From: Ophiothrix spiculata
Taxonomy: Eukaryota > Echinodermata > Ophiuroidea > Amphilepidida > Ophiotrichidae
Length of the DNA stretch: 20,493 nucleotides
Reading direction: 5' to 3' (one strand)
Assembly (NCBI GenBank): GCA_000969725.1
Contig: JXSR01S041057.1
Shown here: in pieces, positions 8,629 to 16,365 of the stretch
How positions within the stretch are numbered: the stretch's first letter is position 1
How the letters are laid out: each line of letters begins with the position of its first letter
Notes under the pieces: generated by a model
Told to the model about the DNA's origin: nothing
What the model saw: the letters and a program-made list of their open reading frames with translations, nothing else
The model's database searches: none
Program-made: the position numbers and the translations under genes

Positions 8629-8712
8629 ATGGTCTAAAGGGACTCGAACCCTTAACATATGTATTGTTAACCATAAACGCTCTGACCACATGTCCACGTC
8701 CCTCTATTAAAG
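8629..8712 (-). mobile_element. tRNA-like SINE head
   Basis: On the minus strand there is a box-A-like TGGTCAGAGCG followed about 35 bases later by a perfect B box GGTTCGAGTCC flanked by pairing AGGG/CCCT. The strands that should form the acceptor stem do not pair, and no CCA-adjacent structure is seen, so this is a tRNA-derived element. The overlapping open frames 8588-8770 and 8592-8807 are not genes. Confidence 0.55.
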
Positions 8713-8988
8713 AAGTTGGCGAAGAGAATTTATTTTGTTTTATTAGATACCTGTACAAAGCCGGGAACATTGGTTGGATAACTTTCTACATGGATTATCC
8801 TCGCTAGCTTGGTTGTGCTTGATGAACCGCATGCGAACATGTCTTCTAGAAACCCTCCTGCTTCTTGAAGTGATGTCCTTATATGTATTAATCATGCTCA
8901 TATCGTGAAGTTGTTCTCTAGTTATAAAAAATATTCAGCAATAATTAATCACTTTAAAACTAAAAAGTTGGAATGATTAAATACTGAA

Positions 8989-9205
8989 GGGTCATTCCAA
9001 TCTCAAATGTCACAAACGTTACCAAAATGTTCTTGACCTTCAATTCGAATGAGCTTTGGATATGTTCCAGGTATGCAGCAGCTCTTGAAGATGACTCAAG
9101 CTCATTCAAATTCAAGAGCAGGATCGTGTAACATTTTGGTAACGTTTGTGACATTTGAGTGTAACATTTTGGTAACGTTTGTGACATTTGAGATTGGAAT
9201 TACCC
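8989..9205. mobile_element. Fold-back MITE with near-perfect 43-bp TIRs
   Basis: The left TIR 8989-9031 and right TIR 9163-9205 match in 42 of 43 positions, starting GGGTCATTCC against GGGTAATTCC. Inside, a further inverted pair (AATTCGAATGAGCTT near 9041-9055 against AAGCTCATTCAAATT near 9098-9112) makes most of the 217 bp self-complementary. A 33-bp stretch of the right arm is exactly duplicated in tandem (9127-9159 and 9160-9192). TGAA flanks both ends (8985-8988, 9206-9209), a likely 4-bp target duplication. There is no coding capacity. Confidence 0.85.
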
Positions 9206-9594
9206 TGAATCAAGATAAAAATATGACATTTTTTTTAACTAACTTGACGAATTTTGAATTGTTTAAGTATGGAAAATATTGAGGTTTTTTTATATGGGAG
9301 AGTTCAAATGCTGGTATTAGGTCTTTTAATAACAGCCTCAGTGCTCTGAATCGGACTCTAGGTATTAAAAGTCTACCAAGTCCCATCAAAGTTTCAAAAT
9401 CAATAACATGTTTATTTTTTAATGGTTTTAAAATCGCAACTTTTGCATATTAACATTTATCTATTCATCATTGTAGCTTAGATGAATTCAGTTGGGTTTT
9501 CTCGTACTCTTTGTATATACATGTATTGCCTGTAATATCAAATCGAGGCATGTGGATCAAACTTCAAAATTGCATAATATAAAAAAAAAATCAT

Positions 9595-9851
9595 CTTGTT
9601 TAGGCTTTCGCCATGGAAACCCCACTTGGTACTGGTACCAAGTAAGCTAAAGGAAGCTTATCTTCAACAGGGCTCCAAGATGTTTTTTAAATTCAGTTTT
9701 GAATGCAGGAGGAAGACCGGAGTACCCGGAGAAAAACCTGCGGAAGCGAGCATGGACCGAAAACCAAATGCACATAAAGCGCCGGGCACGGGGCTCGAAC
9801 CCGGGACCTCATTGGTGCAAGGCGAGGTAACTACCGCTGCATCATGCACAT
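9595..9851 (-). mobile_element. tRNA-Ala-like SINE, copy 2
   Basis: Read on the minus strand from 9851: a tRNA-like head with TGATGCAGCGGTAG (A box), CTTGCACC in the anticodon region, ATGAGGTCCC and the B box GGTTCGAGCCC (about 9790-9800). The body has GTGCATTTGGTTTT, CTTCCGCAGGTTTTTCTCC, GGGTACTCCGG and TTCCTCC (9736-9707), then a tail ending at a run of T with AAGATGA near 9595. The body matches the SINE at 2196-2365. An 18-base inverted pair ACTTGGTAC/GTACCAAGT (9624-9643) lies in the distal part. Open frames across it (9596-9853, 9664-9849) are not genes. Confidence 0.75.
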
Positions 9852-10821
9852 GAGGAAAAAGTATAAATATAAATAGATTGTCTGCCTCTAAAGTTACGAC
9901 TATTTATCAACTTGAAACATTATATTATTTTTACAACAGCCAAATAACCAGACGCTCTCAAAAAGAGTCAAAATGTTAACATTTTCATCACAGATCATTT
10001 CTTCATAGAGCTATTGTTTGTAAAGTATCATTGTTCATATTGGTATAAAGATAATGTTGATAGCAAACAGTGCACAAAGAGTAAGATAATATTATTGTGT
10101 CCCGTATTGTGTATGGTAGTATATCATGTGAAAAGTTCAGAATGACAATTTTAATCATACAATGAAAATTAAAAACCGCATAATTGTAAACCACATAAGA
10201 ATTAATAATAAATTATGAGTGTAAATGTTAAGAAAAATGACATATATGTCTACTTACCTTATTGGATGTTTTATAGGCATACAAGGCAATTATAGTAAAG
10301 TATATAAGGCTAGCCTAGCAAAATGCGCAACGCGACTTCCACTTTGACAAAACGAAGTCATTCTTCCAAATGAGCAATATTTGACGGTGGAATGGTATTT
10401 TAATAGCCTCGCCAGTCCAAGATAGTTGTATTTTGCATACAATTTAAAGCGCTATCACCTTATAAGGAATAACACCTATTTCGAGGCTGTGGGAATTCCC
10501 GATTAAACCAGTATTGCTTAGTACGGGTAAGTCCCAGTATGTAGTATCCTGTAAAAACATATATCTTTCGCCAATGTGCAATGCAATTTAGCTGCATGTG
10601 ATGAACAGAATCATAGTCTGTAGTAGAGACTACCAATATAATTAGATCCCTGGATGTCAGGTGATGTAATGATGTGAAATCTTCTCAGAATTCTTGGTGG
10701 ATGATAAACCTTAAGACTACCTTTAGCTCTTATCATACTTAACATATGACAACTGGTTGGTTTGAACTAGTTTTACCGATGTCGATTTACATGCACGTTC
10801 TACATGTACACCTTATCAGCT
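9852..10821. other. Stretch without recognisable genes
   Basis: AT-rich, with no coding frame with a family match and no clear repeat pair. The minus-strand open frame 10003-10194 is low-complexity and not supported. Confidence 0.5.
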
Positions 10822-10898
10822 CTATATATTGTGAACTCCACATAATATCGGTCAAACAACTATCGGTTTTTGTGAGTTGAACGAGATTGCAATTTAAG
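10822..10898 (+). promoter_or_regulatory. Possible TATA box and 5' non-coding exon of the plus-strand gene
   Basis: The coding gene must have an upstream non-coding exon because an acceptor sits five bases before its ATG. The best candidate seen is a TATA-like CTATATATTG near 10824, followed about 75 bases later by an excellent donor, TTAAG|GTAAGC (10898/10899). This would give a short 5' UTR exon of about 45-50 bases and an intron of 1810 bases. Consensus donors also occur by chance elsewhere (for example near 4816), so the call is tentative. Confidence 0.3.
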
Positions 10899-11066
10899 GT
10901 AAGCTAATGCTTGTTCTTTTCAAACGTTAAACTTCAATTGAATGACAATTTGCCTATCAAATATTGCAACTATATGTCTACTGACTGACATGAGGTAGAG
11001 TTATCATAACTATCAGGTGCCATCTCACTCACTGTTTGTCTGCTTTTTCTACATTGAGAACATTAC

Positions 11067-11547
11067 AGGGACTAGCCTATATTCCACTTAGAATTAGGAA
11101 ATGCTCTAAATAAAGCTTAAAAGTGTAGTAAAATCCAAAAAAGTACAAAACTTTACACAGGAATGGCTCAAATCAAGATTAATTTGCAATAAATCATTCT
11201 TTGATCCTAAATTTGTACCTCAGATGGATTTACCAAATAAAAGATCAAACAAAGCTCCTGGTACGGAGATAATTTAAAACAATAAAAGAGAAACACTTTC
11301 ATTAAACAAATGTTTGCCCATCACATATGTAGAAACAAGATCTTTTGAAGTTTAGAAACTACAAATACTGTTTTCAGAGTAGGTAAAGAATTGCAATTTA
11401 AAGAAGGTGAAGAATTGCAATTTTCTCCAATATTTCTCAAAATCATGGAAATCTACTGGTAGGTTATATTAGTATAAAGATGTTCTATCAATTCATATAA
11501 AAAATATGTAGGTAAAAAATTAGTGGGAAGAATCTAGGCCAGTCCCT
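11067..11547. mobile_element. TIR element, 481 bp
   Basis: The ends AGGGACTAGCCTATATTC (11067-11084) and GAATCTAGGCCAGTCCCT (11530-11547) are inverted repeats with two mismatches in 18. The interior is AT-rich and non-coding and contains AAGAATTGCAATTT twice (about 11387 and 11410). TTA occurs near both outer borders, but no exact target duplication is certain. Confidence 0.55.
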
Positions 11548-11890
11548 TTAATTAGTTCAAAAATCGTGCAAACAAATTTGTTTAATATTCAAAAGAAAAA
11601 ATAAAACGGAAAATGTTTGAAAATGTACAATGATCAATATTTAGTATTTCAAATCCATTTTCATCATCAAAAATATGTTTACTATAACAAATTATTGAAT
11701 GACAAACGGCTTTGTCAAATTGCATGACCTACTATTTTTAAGTGGATTTCCCTTTCATTTGAGTGCAGTAAGTCTCACTTTGGTTTTTATTTTCACCCTT
11801 TAACTTTAAGGGGGTATTATGCATTAACTTTGAAATCAATTTTCTCAGAGTTATTACATTACCTGTGAGTGTTATTTATATATTTCATCC

Positions 11891-12107
11891 ATAGATTCTA
11901 GTCACTGATTGGTCAGATTGTAACACATGGCCATTTGTCATTTTTACTATCACTATCATCCGTTTGATAGTCTTTACTTTCACTTTCATCCGTTTGATAG
12001 TATAATATAAGAACTATAGCGTAACAGTAGGGACCTATTGCTTTCTGCTACGCAGGTTATGTGTAAGTACAGTAGTTTAAATGCGTTATCAAATGACTAG
12101 AATCTAT
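11891..12107. repeat. 217-bp segment bounded by perfect 14-bp inverted repeats
   Basis: ATAGATTCTAGTCA (11891-11904) and its exact complement (12094-12107) bound it. Inside is a tandem pair of about 29 bp (about 11950-12000): CACTATCATCCGTTTGATAG and CACTTTCATCCGTTTGATAG, each with the hairpin-forming TATCA/TGATA arms. Between them the minus strand reads GATGAAAGTGAAAGTAAAG, an IRF/ISRE-like pattern. Confidence 0.6.
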
Positions 12108-12111
12108 AAAA

Positions 12112-12179
12112 CAAGTATTAACTGCTTATATTCGTGTGATGGTTAAAATATACCATCCCTCATAAGCAGTTAATATTTT
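12112..12179. repeat. Strong hairpin, 14-bp perfect arms
   Basis: TATTAACTGCTTAT (12116-12129) is exactly complementary to 12162-12175, with ACAA/TTTGT extending the stem outward and an inner GATGGT/ACCATC pair (12138-12143, 12152-12157). It lies directly beside the 11891-12107 element. Confidence 0.75.
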
Positions 12180-12713
12180 GTATAATATCAACATAAGGCT
12201 TAAGTTGTTTTTTTAGAATTTGGTGCCATCCTGCAAGCCCTGATTGGTTAAATACTGGCACGGACGTAATTCAGAAAATAAACATCGCTTTGATAAGATT
12301 TTTGGTACAGATAATTGTCTACAAAACCATGTCCTTTTTAATTTTTTTCTCAAATTTGAATTACTTCGTAAAATTGCCTATTTGGAGGATATTGGTTACC
12401 ATGGCAACCGTATAAAATCCGGATATATGGTTTGGTTAACGTAGGGGAGGGGTGGCAACACATGATATTTCGTTTTTATGTTACATCTAATTCTGTGTTT
12501 ATCCAATTAAAGGTTAGTTAACAGCGTTTACTTGGCAACCAGATCAAAATAATGTGTGTGTGAATTGTGAGAATTCTCGACATAGGCTTTCAAGTCATGT
12601 TTGACACTCATATCACGGGTAGCAAGAGACACAAAAAAATTATCCTCCACCTGAGGGAAATTGTTTCTACTATTATAATATAAGTTTGTTTTGTTGTATT
12701 CCATTTAGGAACC

Positions 12714-12799
12714 ATGGCAAGTAAACGACGATCAGGAGAAAGTACAAGGGCATTTGCTAAACGAAGTAAATCAGACACTGAAGGCGCCACCCACTCAAG
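12714..12799 (+). CDS. First coding exon, basic N terminus of the 746-aa helical protein
   Basis: The ATG at 12714 lies in a strong Kozak context (GAACCATGG), five bases after an acceptor (TTGTATTCCATTTAG ending at 12708). An upstream non-coding exon is therefore expected. The exon codes for MASKRRSGESTRAFAKRSKS and eight more residues and ends at a consensus donor AAG|GTAAGC (12799/12800) in phase 2. The next exon (14426) supplies the missing base and restores Arg. The peptide has no hydrophobic stretch, so a signal peptide is absent. KRR and KRSK separated by nine residues fit a bipartite nuclear localisation signal. It is shorter than 30 codons, so the call rests on the splice sites, the Kozak context and phase agreement. 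Confidence 0.75.
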
Positions 12800-12855
12800 G
12801 TAAGCATATGCTAAACCGTCCTCCTGAGTAATTTGTTTGTAACACGTCCCCCGAA

Positions 12856-12867
12856 GGGGGGGGGGGG
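12856..12867. repeat. G12 homopolymer after a CCCCCGAA half-site
   Basis: A run of 12 G preceded by CCCCCGAA, so CCCCC and GGGGG can form a tight hairpin. The stretch 12870-13788 that follows shows only AT-rich intron, a CRE-like TATGACGTCATAA near 12958-12970 and a small hairpin AATACCT/AGGTATT (13431-13447). Open frames at 13049-13349 have no family match. Confidence 0.85.
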
Positions 12868-13788
12868 TGCAAACCCCAATGCTATTAATAGATAGTTATG
12901 ATCCTCCCTTATCCAACGATACCAATATTATCAAAATCGGCCAAGGCGTTACGTAATTATGACGTCATAAAGTACTTTCTTTATTGAACGTCCAATATTG
13001 AACGTTCTAAATTTGTTGATTTTTTAAGCGTTAATAATTAATGTATATGTGAAATACACTGTCACCTACTTGCCCGCCTACTTGGTTGTTATTGACCAAG
13101 TCCTTCTGCATAATCTCTTTCCGCCATTTTTTATTAATGGTGTATTCGTTGATATAAAGATAATTGGATTCTCGAATAAACTTGGGGATTTTTCTCCATT
13201 TATATTTCAACTGCTCGACTGCCCAATCCTATTTGTTTTGTCATTGTCCCTTTGTTTGTAGCTTGTATCCCCCTGCCTGTGCTCAGAATATTGGCTATAT
13301 ATGTTCTTGGGTATGTCTGTATTATTTCTTTGTGATTTCAATAAGATGAATTAATAAATATGTTAAGTTCGCAATTATTATATTAATTTTTCACACCAAC
13401 CTCTCGTATTTGGATATCAGTAGGCCCTATAATACCTCGCAGGTATTGTGTATATTTATATAGATATAGGGTACATACAGCCAGAAGGCCTCTTTTTCTC
13501 CGTTAGCCGGGATGGGGAGAAATAGCGTCTGCATGTTTTGAACTTCTTTTTTCTGAATAATTCTTTGAATATATGGCGTGACACGGTGCAATTGGAAGCG
13601 ACATAAATAGAGATGTATAATTTCGGTAATGGACGATAAAGTTTATAGAAAAAGCAAATTTCGGAATATTAACCACGGTAAACAGTTGTAATTCGACTGG
13701 TTAACGTCATCTAATTAGGACGCTATAAGTCTATAGCCTGGGATGATTTGTTTTGAAACTAAAAATATATATGTAAATACAAACATAC

Positions 13789-14034
13789 ATATGTGATGGT
13801 TCACCCCGAAAGGGGGACTTTGCAGGTGATATCAAATTTTATTTTATCATTTCATCTGTTGTAGAATTTTCTAAGCTTTAAAATGACACCTCACTTGTAG
13901 AAATTGATCAAGGGCAATCACAGAAAATCTGCTGGAAATTCTTATTTTCATTAATTTTTGCTGCCTATTTTCACCAGTTTCTCGAAATGTGTATTGTCGC
14001 AAAGGTTCCCTTTTCGGTGTGAGTCATCACATAT
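13789..14034. mobile_element. TIR element (MITE-like), 246 bp
   Basis: The left end 13789-13823 (ATATGTGATGGTTCACCCCG onward) and right end 13999-14034 are inverted repeats, about 28 of 35 matching. Each end also has an internal CCGAAAGG-type motif. There is no open frame. It is intronic in the plus-strand gene. Confidence 0.65.
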
Positions 14035-14145
14035 ATCATATCTAGTCTATATATAAGATTCAGTTTATTTCATTATTTTGATAACACTTGTAGACATAAA
14101 AGGAAATACACTCTAAAAGAAGTTGTGTTAAAAGGGAACATGGTT

Positions 14146-14230
14146 GGCAGGTTGGGTTAAATGTTGCACAATGTTGGGTAAAATTTGACACAATGTTGGG
14201 TAAAACGTGCACCATTTACCCAAGATTGTG
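14146..14230. repeat. TTGGGTAAA direct and inverted repeats
   Basis: GGTTGGGTTAAATGTTG (from 14149) is followed by CACAATGTTGGGTAAAA at 14167 and 14189 (22-bp spacing), then an inverted copy TTTACCCAAGATTGTG (14215-14230) that pairs with 14189-14204 in 15 of 16 positions around a 10-base loop. It looks like the end of a small inverted-repeat element; its other end is not clear. A purine-rich tract (about 14328-14393) follows. Confidence 0.6.
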
Positions 14231-14425
14231 TACAAAATAAACATCTGTATCGGATACAAGGCCGTCCCTAGAGGGCCCCCAACCATCAGTTTTGTCGGCA
14301 AAATTTTGCTGCTGTCGGCAAAAAAGAGGGGTGAAGAAAGGAATAAAAGAAGGGAAAAATGAAAAATAAGGAAAAGAAAGGAGACTTTCGGTGGATAGTA
14401 ACTTGATTACCTTTTGTATTTTCAG

Positions 14426-14696
14426 ATCTGATAATGAAGAACTGTCCGTATCGAAAGTAAATAATGCGTTAGCAAAAGTCAGCACTGGAGCTGATGTACG
14501 CGAAGAGATGACACTCATGCTTGGACCCAATGCGAACTGGGAGAAGTTTATTGCTGTGTCCCCAATGTGCATTGCTATACTGGGGGAGCTGATTTGTATA
14601 TCAACCACTGCAGATTTTACCCTGGAGAGGAAGCCACCGAAGGATGGATTTCAACTCTTAAAATGGCCAAATTCTTTCCGGGCATCGCTTTTACAG
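14426..14696 (+). CDS. Second coding exon of the 746-aa helical protein
   Basis: The acceptor CCTTTTGTATTTTCAG ends at 14425 and the donor CAG|GTTAGT is at 14696/14697. The exon is 271 bases: one base completes the phase-2 codon of the first exon, then 90 codons end in phase 0, matching the next exon at 16366. The peptide runs RSDNEELSVSKVNNALAKVS, then a stretch with NANWEKF and a moderately hydrophobic segment (SPMCIAILGELICIST, about residues 73-88 of the whole protein), and ends in FRASLLQ. The family is not recognised. A strongly purine-rich tract (about 14328-14393) lies just upstream of the branch-point region, which is unusual next to a 3' splice site. The antisense open frame 14216-14608 is a shadow. 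Confidence 0.8.
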
Positions 14697-15171
14697 GTTA
14701 GTTTTTACAAAAGCATGCGAGTAGAAGAAGGAAGGTGCGGTGGCCATTTGTTGGTATTACACGAGCTACTAGTAATTGGACTTTATATTAATTAGATGTT
14801 TTTGAACAAACCTATTTTTGCAGGCATCAATATGATCCAAAAGATTGGATATTTGTCCTTTTCAACACGCTCTTTAAGTGAGCCCTGTGAATAAAGACGA
14901 AGCAAAAATTATTTACAACAGTCACCTTATTTCAGATCATCAGAGAACTGAAGAATAGTTCGGTCACATGATTTAGAAAACAAGTCAAGTACGAACTGAA
15001 GAATACATGTAGCTCAGTCACGTTTAAAAAAAAAGCGATGACTTAAAAAACTGGCGACCCGGCCTAACATCTGCAAACTCATATGTGGGGACTCAGTGAT
15101 AGAACTTCTGTCGTAATACATGTAGACCACTTTCGCATGTCCCACAATGCACGCTGATAGTACCGTAAAGA

Positions 15172-15234
15172 TCTGCGCGATCGACCTATTTATGTTGTGT
15201 GCGCACAACATAGTCATATGCTCGATCGCGCAGA
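15172..15234. repeat. 63-bp nested palindrome
   Basis: The outer arms TCTGCGCGATCGA (15172-15184) and TCGATCGCGCAGA (15222-15234) are perfectly complementary over 13 bp. The inner arms TATGTTGTG (15191-15199) and CACAACATA (15204-15212) pair over 9 bp around a TGCG loop. The arms are much richer in CpG than the surrounding intron. The rest of 14697-15996 shows no gene; open frames at 15014-15863 have no family match. Confidence 0.8.
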
Positions 15235-15996
15235 ATACCCGTATGTAAAGCGTTTTATGGACAGGTCGCCCAATCCTCGTTGCACTCCAGGCAGAGTAAA
15301 AAAGGGAGGTTCTTCTACTAAGGAAGTTTTTTGCCCCTTGCTAGCAAATTATCCTGGTACGAGCGGGCATTGATGAATGGTCACAAGACCGATGTTTGGT
15401 ATGACATGGGTTGTTGCGTTGCCCGGTCAGTCGCCGGTTGTTATTTGACATTAACTAAAGACATCAAGATACTTAGGCGGGGCGTCACTAGACTTCCTCA
15501 CCGAAGAGAGAACTTCTCACCAACTAAATGTCGTGATATGTGGATAATTAGACCACTTCGGTAAAACATTTTTACATGTATTCATTTGATACTTATTTAA
15601 GTCCAAAAACAAGTTTGTAGAACTTCTCATTGAATGACGAGGACCAAATTATACGCCATTTCTAGGTGGTTACTTCCAAACAGAACTTCTCATTGAGAAC
15701 AGGAAGTCTAGTTACGCCAGGCCTTAGTACTCCGTTCAGACAACCATGCATCGGGGTAACGATGTGTTTAGGTGTCATACTGGGTAGAAATGCAACAGAC
15801 AACAATTGGACATCAGTCGGTGACCAAACGGTGTTCGTGCAGAGACCAGATTGTGTCTTGTAAGCTGTAGAGATGGCATAAACACATAGTTAACCTCGTT
15901 AATTGACCAGGGTTGGAACGAATCGCCTAATCCAGCACATGTTGCACTACTGATAAGGCATCACCAGCCTTGAGCGATATTTTGGAGTCCGTCATA

Positions 15997-16300
15997 ATGC
16001 TGCTTTCATACTAATGTCGCTTTGCAGCTTTGTCGCTGCGTGACGAATATTTTTTGCAAAAACTTGCCGCTTCCGGTTGTCGTAGCGGCAAAGCTACATG
16101 TCGCTGAGGTAATCGATATCGGCAAAATTTTGTCGCACGACAAGAATTTTGAGTTGAAATGAATTCAACTTTGGGAGCGACATGAAGCGGCAAAGCAGCA
16201 AAGCGACAAAACTGCAAAGCTACAAAAGTGTGAAAGGAAGCAAGCGACATAGCTGCAAAGCTACAAAACTGCAAAGCGACAATAAGTATGAAAGCAGCAT
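15997..16300. mobile_element. TIR element (MITE-like), 304 bp
   Basis: The left TIR 15997-16036 and right TIR 16261-16300 share ATGCTGCTTTCATACT exactly and then GTCGCTTTGCAG with a one-base offset. The right half is a degenerate tandem run of GCAAAGC-(T/G)ACAAAA units (about 16190-16280). Further inverted pairs lie inside (TTGTCG/CGACAA, GTTGAA/TTCAAC near 16130-16171). It ends 65 bp before the acceptor of the 1.9-kb coding exon. Confidence 0.75.
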
Positions 16301-16365
16301 CACTCATCTGAACTTAAGCATGTTAAGAGTCACATTTTTCCTCTGTTATTTGTTTCATAACACAG

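Noticed and set aside
14216-14608. Minus-strand 130-codon open frame
   Set aside because: Antisense to the well-supported plus-strand exon 14426-14696 and to a purine-rich tract.
15101-15700. Recurring AGAACTTCTC word (15102, 15510, 15619, 15682) as a CRISPR-like or heat-shock array
   Set aside because: Spacing is irregular, the word is short, and the GAA/TTC spacing does not fit a heat-shock element.
15014-15863. Several plus and minus open frames of 65-77 codons
   Set aside because: No motif, no splice-site agreement with the flanking exons, and one lies over the 63-bp palindrome.
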